Source: Straminergon stramineum (Eukaryota; Streptophyta; Bryopsida; Hypnales; Calliergonaceae). Taken from it: DNA of 64,000 nucleotides. Location of the stretch: the NCBI GenBank assembly GCA_963920665.1, contig OY987269.1, forward strand, positions 20,586,501 through 20,650,500. The letters run 5' to 3'. The notes under the pieces were generated by a model. The model was not told the DNA's origin and made no database searches. It was given only the letters and a program-made list of their open reading frames with translations. Below are positions 11,571-23,988 of the stretch, in pieces (positions within the stretch are counted from its first letter, which is position 1; every line of letters begins with the position of its first letter). Position numbers and translations under genes: made by a program.

Positions 11571-11792
11571 TAAGGTAGGCGAATCCAATACCAATTGTTG
11601 ACCTAATACCACCCAAATGTAGGACCCTTGTTGATCTTAGAATGAGAATCTATGACAAAAGTGTATGCCTTTACTTCACAATAAGTGAAGTTAAGGCATG
11701 TAGTATTGTCATAGATTCTCACTCTAGGATCAATGATAGTCCTACATTTGGGTGGTATTGGGTCAATGGTTGGTATTGGGTTCGCCTACCTT
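11571..11792. mobile_element. 222-bp long-hairpin element
   Basis: Left arm 11571-11679 and right arm 11685-11792 are near-perfect inverted repeats (about 88% by eye) around a 5-base loop. The ends begin TAAGGTAGGCGAA. A transcript would form a duplex of about 109 bp. Confidence 0.85.
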
Positions 11793-11930
11793 AAGAACAG
11801 GGGGGTGTATTTGGCACATTTTAAACTCAATTAATTTACGAAATTGGCGGCCCTAAAGAGCCTACCAATTCTACCCAACAAGCCTACCAATTTTGCCAAG
11901 AAGCTTGCCAAATATGCACCCCTTGTTCTT
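11793..11930. mobile_element. 138-bp MITE
   Basis: The terminal inverted repeats of about 24 bp include GGGTGTATTTGGCA on the left and its counterpart on the right. The inner half contains a short direct repeat of aagcctaccaatt. It directly abuts the hairpins on both sides. Confidence 0.7.
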
Positions 11931-11938
11931 GACATCAA

Positions 11939-12028
11939 AGAGTGGGTAGGGTTTTGTAGATTCAATAGATTAGTGAGCCAGCCATAAGGCTCTCTAATCT
12001 TTAGAATCTACAAAACCCTACCCACTCT
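11939..12028. repeat. 90-bp near-perfect hairpin
   Basis: Arms of about 41 bp (starting agagtgggtagggttttgta) pair almost perfectly around a short loop near 11980-11987. It is the fourth inverted repeat in a row within 0.8 kb. Confidence 0.85.
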
Positions 12029-14167
12029 CTAATACATTTCCATAATGTTAGAATGGACTTGGTTAGTATTGTGTGTCAGAACTACAATGGTATGGCAATT
12101 AACTTTTTTATGTTTTCATTAGTGGAATTTTGAGACAATTGAAAGTCCAAGCTTGAATGGATGTGGTGTCAATTGCAATCCGTGATGAAAAAAGAGGGGT
12201 GGACTTAACTTCAACATAGGTAAATTTGGAAGATTTTTCCATCATAACAATCCTTTACTTGAAGGCACCTGCCATAATGGAGAAGGCAAAGGGACCCCAA
12301 CAAAAGGTTTAAAATGTTATGAAGGTGATTAATTGGATGAATAAATACTTGAATGGATGAAAAATGGTCAAATGGACATAAAATTTGACAATTAGAGAAG
12401 AAAAGTGTGGTCTAAAATTTAGAAGTCTAGAAAACAAAGTTTAGAAAACAAAGTTCACCATTTAATAAAAAAATATTCATTACATAAAGTCTAGTAAAAA
12501 TATTTTGTAGAACTATAGAAAATAGAATAATATCCTATTGTAATAGGAAATCACTCTCTAGAAGAATAAGTCCAAATCATGGGAGACAAATAAGTATGAC
12601 TAATCTACACTAGTAGGTTCATTTTCAAACTAGATAACACACACATAATCCATGACTCAACAAATTCTAATTTCTTGAAATTTCAACTAGGCAACAAACA
12701 TAAACACAACAGACTTACTAAACACTTTTCAATTTGGCTACCCAACACCCCAATCACATAATGCATACAATCACAAATTCATAGTCAATGCTACAACAAA
12801 ATTAGACTAATATCAACCATAATCCTCATATTCCAATTTGGCATGAAAGCTCTATCACATTGATCATAAAAGAAAATTATATAGCCTTACTGGTCATGGA
12901 AAAGGGTGAAAAATGATTTTAAATATGTCCATAAATAGTCCATTGAACAGTTGACAAAGACTAACAACAAACTTGGCTTTCAAACTACAACTAAGCAACT
13001 ACCCAATCAACCAATTACATTTTACATTCAACAATGCCTATTTGGATTATTTGTATTTTTTTACACTGTAGACTTGGTACCAAATTTGAAACTAACCTAC
13101 CTAATTGGAGAAAAATAAAGCAAAATTTTTCGTTCAAAATTTTTAGGCATAATTAGCAAATCTACATAAATGTTCAAAAAAATTAGTAATTATTAAATAA
13201 ATATGACATGGAAATCTTAGAGAGTATTTTTTTAAATCTAGTTGAGGTCCTTGCAAAAAAGACCATTAATTGAATGATTCTATTCCTAAACTGCCTTAGT
13301 AGCTTTGTTATTGTAAGTAAAAAAAATTCTCACAACAAAATCTAGAAATCATTTTTTAGTGTGGGGGTTCTTGGCTAGGAAGGTCAATTAGTCTATCATT
13401 TTGTGAATAAGGGCTCTTAAAGGTAGAAAAGAGGCTTCAATTAAATTTCTATACAGTATTTACTAGTCAAATGCTCATTTAAAGTTCAAACACTCTAAGT
13501 ATTTCAAGACTCCCCATCCACTATCCAATGCTACTTATGTTGTCATTGTCCTAATAAACTAATTGTATAGAAAGGCTTTACTAGCAATTCTTCAAGATAG
13601 CTCAATTTGTCAATGCACATGTCTCTATCACCTAAGCATTTACACATGTGCGTGCATTCCTTTATTATTTCTTCTTTATAGTTGACTAGTATTGCTATAA
13701 AAACCTATAATTCAATTACTACTTTATTAGCCTAATTTTGCTTACCATGTCAATTGAAATTTGAAATTTTGTTAATTTGTCTTGCCATATGTAGGGCATG
13801 AGGATAAGTAGAGTATCATTGTCAAGCAATTCCAAATCTTCACTTCATCTACTTATCTTGCATACAACAACTCAATGAATCTTTTACTCAAGCATGTTCT
13901 TTAACTTCTTGTCTATTGTCTAGTAGGGCTTCACTCTTACTGCTTATAAATAAAAGACTCCCACTCTATGTAATCTAGCAATTTGACCTCAGGAAACTAC
14001 CATGAAATATATATTCTTAAAAACACAAAATGCAGTATTCCTATTTGCCTTGCCTACATTCAGCCTAATCACAAACTCCCTCACACCTAAAATCCATACT
14101 TAGATAATAGAGTTAATTGTAAAGTGAATCCTAGTTTGTATCAAAGGTATCAAAGGAAGGCGCAACT
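12029..14167. other. AT-rich non-coding stretch
   Basis: No gene, RNA gene or clear repeat structure was recognised in 2.1 kb. Stops are dense in all frames. Confidence 0.5.
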
Positions 14168-14398
14168 AAGATAAGAGCACGCAATGGTGTCCTTGTACCC
14201 AATGGCATCAGACTCTACAGAGCATAGTCATTTTAGGTTGTAAATGTAAGTAGACAATAGAGAGCTTATTTTTTTGACCTAAAATGATGAGATGTCTACA
14301 GTCTAGCTACATTTATGTTCTAGAATGAATTCTTGACCTAGAAAGGGATGACATTGGGTATAGGGATGGCATTCGGTGCTCTTACTTTAAAAGTAGTA
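14168..14398. mobile_element. 231-bp foldback element
   Basis: The ends TAAGATAAGAGCAC and GTGCTCTTACTTTA are inverted repeats, and the match continues inward through tacccaatggcatc and the attttaggt segments, so most of the element folds on itself. It is non-coding. Confidence 0.65.
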
Positions 14399-17300
14399 TA
14401 AAAGAAACACATCACCATTCACCAAACTCCATTAGACTCCAGTTTTGGTACTTCAAGGAATTTTGTCTAGTGTTTTTCTCAAATTCTTACTCCTAATCCA
14501 TCAAATGTTGCATATACTTTATGATTTACTCTAATGAATTGCCTATTTAGGAAAAAATTTATTGTGGCACAACTCAAATGGTTAATGCAATTTGTATGTA
14601 GATTAGTCTTGAGTTCAAAGATCACTCCTTAGTGATTAGTTGTTAACCCTGTAAAGATGGATCGGTCACTATGGAAATTATCCTTTTGGGTATAGTGTAA
14701 ATCATCTATTTAAAAAAATATTGATTAGAGGTCAAATTATTATGCAAGACCTCCCTTTTTTGCACTAAATTCCAATGATGAACACTCATAATCAATTGCT
14801 CTTTTGTCTTATTTAGAGGGATTCTTTGTCATCCAATGGACACTTAGTGCCTACATTCATGTTACAAGGTTAATCTACTTGTTGTAACTTGCATAAATCT
14901 TATAAGCAACTAGTCATTTATCTTGTATGGCATTATCTTATTTGAGAGTTTTTTTGGTATTTATGGTAGCTTAGTCTTATATAAAATATTTGATAGAATT
15001 ATTTTTCCAATTTTTATTTTAAAATATATCTAATTTATTAAAATATAATATAAAATATAATAAAGTATAAAATTCATGAATTTACAAAATTATTATTTAC
15101 AAACTTCTTTTAACCAATAAATTTTAAAATTTTTAATTAATAAAAAAAAATTCATTTTTCATTTTTCATTTTGAAGACCACAAATTCACAAATACCAAAA
15201 TTTTGTATTTTCAAACAATTGAATGCTATTGACAATAGTATGAAAAAAAAGGGAAAAAACATAATAGCTTTAGTGTTGAAAGAATACTAATGCTACTACC
15301 TATACAAAACATGTAGAAATCAAATAGCTCCATTAGACGATTTGGTATTACAAATACAAATGTATTTAATCTTTAGACATCAAACATAATCTACTTGTGG
15401 ATTAATGACATAAACTAAGACTTCCCTTAACATCTAGCTCTTTAGAAATTAAGTGCACACCATATGCACAACCAAATGTTGTGTACAAATATCTCAAGAT
15501 CTATATTGTCAAACTATTTGAAAATGATGAATTTCCTAAAATTAATTTTTTGAAAAAAAATTCCTAATAGACAATTATAATATGATTTTTAGAAATGGAA
15601 TTTTAGAAGAGATATTGGAAAGAGGACCCCCTTGTGTCTTTAAGGGTTGAAACAATCTAATGATCAATTTTGTAAATCCATGTATAAATCCCAAGGAACC
15701 CTTAATTGTTCTTTTAAATTCATCATCAATATTTGATACTCAAGAATTTATAAAGAATACTAATTGAAACTAGATGATATGAGATAAGTACATTATAATC
15801 GTTCAAATAAACATATAAGGATGGTTATTTTGATTCAAGTGTTTTAGTTTTTAGTAGATCTTGATGAAAATAAAAGAAAGATGCCAAATTCTCTTAGCTT
15901 TTTTTGAGGGTTTATATTTTAGGCACTCAAGATGGGACAATTTGTAACAAGATTAGAACTACGTTTATCAATTCATAGGTTATACCAATTCTTGAGATAG
16001 TAGGTAATTGCTTGTCAATCTTACATGGATGATGAGTGTTAAAAAGTTGAAGCACCTTTCTCCAATACTTAAAAAAACCCAACATACTTATTAGATGTTC
16101 ATTTAATAGATGCAAATGATTTTGTAGATTGTAGCAATTTGATGCTACTAACACTACAATGGCTTGGAACTAGGAGTGCATTTTTGTATACATAGTGCAT
16201 ATAGAACAATTATTATTTTCTTGAGAATTTTGCAACAAGTTTTTTAATTGATTTTTATGAAATCAACATCATAAAATTGGTTAATATAACTTAAGTATAA
16301 GTATAAGCTAAACCTTATTTTTAAATTCAAAATAAATTGCAAAGCAAAGTTTCTGGGATTTAAAAACTTCTTTCAAAATTGTTTTAAAATGACTTCTGGC
16401 TAGAAATGACATGTAAACTTAATCGCAAATTAAAAAAATCATATAGGTGGGATGAATTTTCTTACATTTAAACCTTATGAGACTAAAATCTCCTTCAGAT
16501 CCAATTGTATAAAAAAATCATAATAATAAGTTGTTTGAAAATATAAATTAGAAATTTTTTTTTTTAATTTGAGTTGAAAAAAGTTCAATTTTTTCTCAAA
16601 ACTATAAATGAATGAAATTTAAGCTCTGAAATATGAAAGCAAGTATGATTTTTTACTACATTTATATATTTTACAACATCATGATAGACCATCCAAAGAA
16701 TCTCTTTGGTAGCTATCCTAGTTTTTGAGATTAAGAATTTTTTGGTACAAATGGATAACAAAATCTAAATGTAGATTCCATAAAAATTAAATATTTTATA
16801 AGGCCCATAATTTGCAACTAAATTTCAAAGTGTTCTAATTTTGGAATTGTCACTTTGTGATTGCATTTTTGGAGTATACATAGCTTGAAAACACCTAGTA
16901 GTAATTGGAAATTATAGGTTTAAAAATTAATTCATTAATAATTTTTAAATGGAAATTTGAAGTTCATTTGTATATGGCACTTCAAATTAACACCTAAAAA
17001 CCATAATTATACACAAGTACTTACTAATTGAATTAACTTGGATATAAAAATAACTCTCAATCAAAGATTTTAAGAATTTTCAAAGTGCAAAGCACAAAAC
17101 CACCTTACAAGTAGGGAACCCTAATGTAAAGCATGTCATTAGATGAAGAGGTTCAAGCAAGAAAGCTTATAGTTCTTGCCTTAGAAATAGACAATCCATT
17201 GTTATAAAGAAAGTAATAAGTTACAATTGAAGCAAAGATTTAAGCAAATGAAGCAAGGATTTTTTTTAAGCAAAAATTCATTGAAAAGAAATGAAATCTG

Positions 17301-18458
17301 TAGGGGCTTTGTTGTGAAATATAGAAATAATATGATGTTGAATCAATAAATTTGCTAGAAACTTATATGCTACACTTTGTCCATTATTGTGGATTTGCAA
17401 TGAGAGGAGAGTACATCAATTGAGCAAGGTGGATCTTGATGCCCATTGTGGATTATGAATTGTCTTTGAATTGCCCACTAACTTTGTAGCAAAGCATTCA
17501 ACACCAAGTCAAAGTCTTGGGACCAAACTTGTTTCTACTATTAGGAAGTGGGAATCCCAATTACTCCTCATCTTTTCTAGATCATTGATCTTTGGAACCA
17601 AACTAAGTAGAGATCTGTGAGTGTTACAAGTTGTAGAGCTCCATCTTTCTTTGCAAAAATTCTCAAAGGCTTTCAATTTTGCATCTAAATTGAGTCTGGG
17701 TTCAAAAGTTTTGTTTTCTACTTTTCTTTCTTTTCCACTACTACTCAAAAATAGATGATTCCTACCTATAAGTGCAATTTATTGCTCATGTTGTACAATA
17801 AGTGTTGTAGATCTTCCCAATCGTCCTTTAATGGGTCATGATTTGGTTTCCCATATGCTTTTTTATGTGCATTGCAGCAACACTACCTCTGGGCAATTCA
17901 CTCCATTGACATGGTCTAGAGATTGGGAACCAGGATATGCTCCATAGCGATGAAAGCACAATGCATAGTGCTCATAGCATATTAGGTATGATGGCAAAGA
18001 GATGCAGACACTAGAAAGCTTTGGAGATCTGAGGTTGCTGCTACAAAGGCTATGCCAATAAGTATTGCATGGCTAAGAACTAAAGATGCAACTATGTATG
18101 GATTGAATCACTTATTCTTATTGTAGTCATTTCTATGAAAATCTAGCAATGCATGAATGAGAATAATGTTGTAGTTGTCTTTATTCAAATGATTGATCTT
18201 CTCTAATAGTTGCCTTTTAAATGAAGATAAATTGGGCATTTTTTGTTATTGTGAATAGGGTATACATCAATGGTTATGTTTATATAGGGATTATGTTCTT
18301 ATGCCATACTAACATTACAATCAATCATTTTGCATGATTGCATGATTGGATCCCTTCCAATGTATGTAAACCAAAAATATAGAATTTTTACCTTGTTGAA
18401 TTAGATCCATGTAAGTGAGCACCATGGTAGATAAGGGGAAAAAAAAGGTCCCAACATT
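14399..18458. other. AT-rich non-coding stretch
   Basis: There is no recognisable gene in about 4 kb. One minus-strand open frame at 17509-17748 (77 codons, basic start, segment RLNLDAKLKAFENFCKERW) has protein-like composition and may be an exon relic of an element, but I could not assign it. Confidence 0.45.
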
Positions 18459-18480
18459 CACTACTAGAATCAAGGGGGCT
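18459..18480 (+). mobile_element. Candidate CACTA terminal inverted repeat (left end)
   Basis: CACTACTAGAATCAAGGGGG matches the usual start of plant CACTA elements (CACTACNAGAA). The following bases contain repeated acgcc/gtag words like CACTA subterminal repeats. No matching right end was found downstream of the CACTA genes, so the element may have lost it. Confidence 0.45.
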
Positions 18481-19683
18481 TTGCATTACCTTAGACGTTG
18501 TAGAATACGTAGGTGAAGTACACAAGGTAGGGCATTCAAACAATACTTTGAGCATGTCTTCAAATGTTGCTCAGGAAGACCAACGCCACAGTACCTACAT
18601 TGTACAACGCCTGTTTGGATTAGTGGGAACGCCTACAGTTGTGTTGCCAAGTTGCTTGCTTGGATCCACCAGACGAATTTAGCTGTTGGGACTTTTGAGT
18701 TTGTGGGCCCATGTGCATGATACAAATTCAGTATAGCTAATTTAAACCCTCTAACAAAGTACTTATTGCACTTACTATAGAGAATGTAACTGTAGATATT
18801 GTTTTTTATAGTACAATGACCGGAATTTCTATTCCGTTTTTCTTTTACTGCGCTTTATGCACTTACTATTTATAGATTCATGCAAATTATTTTCATATTA
18901 GGAGCAATTACCATTCAATTTAATTTTGACTGTAGTGAATAGTTTCGGGTATGAACATGTAGGATGCTTCACCAATGGCAATTTCTGAATTGGTATCGCA
19001 TTATAATTGGAGAGTGTTTAATTTAAATGAAATGCATTGGATGCCACGTGCTAATCTGCCCTTGACCAGTCTTTGAGAATGTACAATTTGAAATAATGAG
19101 GTTTACTATGCCATGGAAAATTGAATCAATGGGGAATAAAACAAAGTAATCAAGAAATTCCCAATAGTGTAGTATATTTATTAGCAAGAAAAAAATAGCC
19201 ATTGTTACTTACAAAAGTGTGCAATGTCTATTTTTAGTAAATTTTCTACTACACCATTCTATGATTTAGCACCATTGCATTTGCAAACATAATAGATATA
19301 GTGATTAATATTAAGTGTTTGTTCCATTTATAAGTATCATACTTTCAAGGTACAAAAATTTTGATAGACAATGTCTGCAAAGACCTTTTTTACTGCACTA
19401 CTTTTGAAAATCAAGTACCCATCTAGCATTAGAAGTTCCCAAAATGGAGTTGGATTGGAAAGCAATATACAATGTACCTTATCAATTGCACCAATTGCAA
19501 CTCAAGAGCATTACATGTTTGCTCTATGAGTTTGGAAATGCAAATGGATAGACAAAGTATGAATAGTACCCTATCAACTTGGAAAGTCAAATGGCTAGAC
19601 ATAGTATAAATAGAAGCAGTATGGAAATTCAAATGAATTGTAAAACCATGGCAAAAATTCAAGATTCAACCATACCAAATTGC
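18481..19683. other. Probable subterminal region of the CACTA element
   Basis: No coding sequence was recognised. It lies between the candidate left terminus and the stop codon of the minus-strand TnpA-like pseudogene. Confidence 0.35.
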
Positions 19684-22600
19684 CTATTCTTCTGACTCGG
19701 ACGTTGATGAATCATCGTTGCTAGTGGTGTTTGATGAAGTCCCTGAGCTACTACTACCAGAGCTGGAGGATATTTTCGCATGATCTGTGCTAGCTGGATC
19801 AGTGGTGGTAAGATCTACCAAAGGACTTCGTTGAGGACCAACTTCTTTGCCTTCATTTGTATGCAGGACCCCTAAACTTCTCTCTATTTTCAATTTTAGA
19901 TCTGTCCACCCATTCATTTTTCCATATTCTAGGTTTTCATTAGTTGGTGGGCGATTAAAGTGGTCGACCTACAACAAGAATAAGTACAACAAGAAAATTG
20001 ATTTCAAAAACCAAATACAAAACTTTGAAGTACGTTAAACCTTTGAATATTGCACTGTGAAAATTACATCATCCAAACTTCTTTGAAAACAATGTACTCT
20101 CTTTAGAACATGATGAAAATTGAATTCACATCCCTCATATGCTATGGTGAAATCCTAAAATGTACCATTTAGCAAAAACTAAGAAATTATCTTTCCTATG
20201 AATTGCATTCATCCAAGTAAAATTAAACATCAATTACAAATATAACATAAGACATGTTACAAGTTATAGGAAGTGAAAACGTCTAGTTCTAACTAATCAA
20301 TTAACCTCAACATTTTCAGAAGTAGGGCTACAATAGGGTGATTGCAAGAAACACTTGTCCTATTTTGCGTCACACTTTCAATGCAGTGGTTGTTTTGTGC
20401 CATAACTATTGGAGAAATGATTGAATGAACATGAAATTCAAAATGTAGGTTCCTCTAGCACTGATGAATAAACACAAATTAATCTGAATTTTTCAAAATT
20501 ATTTTAGGGTGTGAAATTGAATTTCATTTACATGTCACATTTGCGGTTTTGATAGTTTTTAGTACTATCGAGTACCTTTTTTGAAGGATTACATCGTCAA
20601 AACTGGATAGTGAGCTGCTATAGTAGAATTACAACTTTTGTAGAGAGGGATTTGCAAAATCATGTTTCAATTGCCTTTGGCATTGCTCCAATGTGTGCGA
20701 CGTTTACACAACATTTTCTAAGTAATACAAAATGTTTTCCAATTTCTTCTTGCTCCATTCAGTAGTTCTCTTAGTTGGCAATAATGGCCACTTTCAAATT
20801 TATTTTTCCAAAATCATTAACTATTTTTCAAAAATGGGAAAGTTCCAGCTTCATTTTCTAGGGTAAATCGAAGACACTGTCAAAAAATAGTAGTCCAGGG
20901 TATAGTGTAGGACTCCTTAGTATTGGGCGGGGTCCACTACGCCTGCAATTTTGCCAACGTGGATGATAGGGATTGTCCCAAAACATTAGCCTTCCCTGAC
21001 ATCTCCTACTGTCATCTACTACCATGCGGCCACACATCTTCCTAGTGTTTCATCTCGATTCCAATCAACGGTCTACGTTTCATCTCCCGTACCCTTCATA
21101 ATACTTGCAAGACTCGTAGTACTAATAGGACTAACGCAGCAAAAACTGAAAATGCAACAAATAGGACAAGTGTTTCTTGCAATCACCTAATAATAACTCC
21201 CAAAATTTTTATAAATAGAAGAATTTTCCATTCCCATTACTTTGTGATTGGATTTCACCATCCTTCCTATTGAAAACTAATTGACATTTATTATGATAAT
21301 ACGAAATTGAAAACATGAACAGTAGGGTTTAATATGTAAGGAAGCTAATTTCAAAAATAGAAATACAATGCAATCAATGAATTACATGAATTCCCCCTAA
21401 TTACAAATTAAAATACTAAAACAACAAAGAGTATTATCAACCCTAATTGCTGATGGCTAATACCAACAAAATCCAATCCACTAAACACACACTAAATTCA
21501 CAGAATGTTGTCTTCCAATTAAATTATTCCACACAATAAGCGTAAAAACAATTGCTAAGATTCTAAGACCAACAAAAAGGTAAGTCAAACAATTTTTTTT
21601 TGAAACAAAGGAATTCCATTGCAGAACATCACATATAAAACAACTAGGACAAAGGCTGGAAAAGAAAGCAAAAAGCTAGAAACAAAAGTCTATAAGAAAC
21701 CATAGGGAACTAGCCTTTGCTAGTTTCAAACAAATGTATCACCAAACTAGGCAAACCTAGAAGCCATCACTGAAGAATGGGTCCATATCGTATCAAACTG
21801 GGTACAAATTCTATGGCGTCAAATAGTTTAGAAGAAGAAAGAATATAAACACAAAAAAGCCAGAATTTGACAAACCCACGCATTCACAGTGAAATAGAAA
21901 ATTCAAAAATGGTTCAGAAAGCACTCACAAAGCAGTCATGCACTCCTTTGATTCCTTGTGGCCTGCACCGATGGGTGGGTCCTTGCAACTTGAAGCGCTT
22001 GTTAGCTACTTCCTTACACAACTTTGTTTGTTTTTTTTTTTTGGCATCCTTCATTGATTCATAAATAATCATCCAAGACCCCTTGTTGCATCCTACTAGA
22101 TGTGAAACGTGGATGCTTTTCTTTGACTTCTCGAATTTCCTCTTGAGACGGGTGTGGCGCTCTCGCAGGTCGGCTCCAACTACCCTCATAATGCTTTTCG
22201 GATTCCATGGACCCGGATACACCTTTCGTAGTTTCAAGGTAAAGTGCGCTTTCAACTCTGCACTTTGTTTGTTCCAATCTAAGTGCCATGGGAACTCAAA
22301 TAGCACTTGCTCCAAGGCGTACCGGCACATGTGTTCCCAGAACTTCCTTGTGGGTGCAGTGAGGGAGTTCACTTCAAAGGGAAGAATCCCATGAATTGCG
22401 TTCTAATTGCTATTAACAACCAAAGAATCATCTTCCCCAACTACATGCCTGGCGGCTGATGAGGAAGGCATGCCTAACAATGCAACAATTAAAGAATCCT
22501 TTCTACCATTCAATAGTCTCCTACAACTGGGACCTACAGGACTTGATACCCTACGACAAGGGGCAAGTGGAGGTCCCAAAGTCGCTGGACATTTGTGGAG

Positions 22601-23988
22601 GGTCTTTTTTTCCGTTGCCTCTGCCTTTCCTTTCTCTCTGCCCTCTTTCGCTAGCTTCTTTGCTTGTTTCTTCATATATTTTTTTTGTCATGAGCGAGCT
22701 TCTACAAGGTCTTCTGGAATTGATCATCGCTCAAGAGCAAATCCTTGCAAACTTCATTAGAGCGTGTAGAAGAGAGGAGGATTGTCTACGATTTAAAAGA
22801 AGAGACCCCGAGGCCATCTTGCTCTGTTGCAGAAGGTTGTGCCACTTGTACATTGGGGAAGTCTAGAACATTTGCTGGAGTTGTCAAACCAAGAATCGGT
22901 TCTTGGAAAGGCACGATGGGATGCGTTCGTACAAAAGCATCACGCTCATGAAGTGGCAAGAGTGACAAAAGCCGTTCCATGACCTCCCTTGAGTAGTTTC
23001 TTGTTAGAGAAGCAAAGGCATCATGTTGACCATCATGTTCTACACTATACCTTGTAGAGTTGAGCTCATTCTCCAGAGCGCTCTAAAGATTGTATTCTTG
23101 AACTTCCAACTCCTCCCCTCTCTGTGGGCTTCCTGAGATACCATTTTCTTCAAAGATTGTTGTGATGGGCACTAGTCCTTGGGAACGTACAAGTGCAACA
23201 GCAGGCACTAAGCACGGCCTTCATACGGTTGCCTCCTCTATAGTTACTTCCGTTGTTGCTAGGTTCCGTTAATTGTGCTCCAAATTTGTGAATTCCATCG
23301 CAACTTCGTTTGAGTTCACAAGTGATATCGCTCTGAGCTTTGAGCCACCTAGAGTAGCTTGACCAATCGTTGACAAGGGAGCACTAGAGTTGAATTCAAG
23401 AATTCTTCTTGCTCTCACCAAGGGGTCCACGAAAATTTGTTCTTGCTGGGGTTGTTTTTGTGCTTGGGGAGGCGAAACATATACATGGACGTGCACTCCT
23501 AAGCTTTGCACAATGCTTTGCTTCTTTGCCAAGGAACCATAGTGCACAGTGGTCACTGGAGTGGGAGAACAAGACTCCGCTGGTCCATCAACTTCAAAAG
23601 GGAAAACTAGAGAATTTGGTATTGAATTCGGCCTTCTTTCATCTGCTACTCTTAGTGTTGCATCTAGTGCAAGAACATGTGGAATAGCACTTGAAGCAAG
23701 CACTGGCACTCCCACCCTGACGTCCCCACGAGTTTTTTTGACAAGCCAATTATTCTGCCGCGCTCTTGCAATTGCCGCTTGTATCCACTTCTTAGAATTT
23801 GGTGATGGTGAAGAAAACTGTGAGAGGGACTTCTTCTTCCTACCCGGGCTCTCTCCAGGACAAGGATGACCTCTTGCACCTCCTCCTATGGCTAAGATTT
23901 GCTTCCGCCCTATGCCTTGAGGATGCTGCAATGGAGTCATTTCTTCATTTCCTTCCTTAGCACGTCTATGTGACTTCTTTTTTGCCAT
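19684..23988 (-). pseudogene. CACTA TnpA/Ptta-En-Spm-like protein (decayed, several exons)
   Basis: Coding blocks on minus: 23269-23988 (ATG start, basic MAKKKSHRRAKEG, then Pro/Ser-rich), 22786-22980, 21914-22675 and 19684-19917 (Ser-rich acidic tail SSSGSSSSGTSSNTTSNDDS, then stop). The 21914-22675 block holds PWHLDWNKQSAELKAHF and a segment with KKKKQTKLCKEVANKRFKLQ followed by THRCRPQGIKG. That spacing of W...W...C..N(R)..L..HR.G resembles the plant Ptta/En-Spm domain (PF03004). A single in-frame TAG at about 22388 separates the upstream half of this block from the domain. These proteins bind element ends and help transposition. It lies divergently from the TNP2 gene. The family call is by motif only. 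Confidence 0.55.
20335..21188. mobile_element. 854-bp element with about 30-bp TIRs and AAT target duplication
   Basis: The left end AGGGTGATTGCAAGAAACAC and the right end (reverse complement AGGTGATTGCAAGAAACACT) match for about 30 bp with one indel. AAT flanks both sides (20332-20334 and 21189-21191). It lies within the span of the TnpA-like pseudogene, between its last two coding blocks. No transposase was seen inside. Confidence 0.75.

Noticed and set aside
14643..14660. TTAACCCTGTAAAG as another TTAA element end (also TTAACCCTGTAGG at 38102)
   Set aside because: No partner end was found nearby and the match to the family ends is weak.
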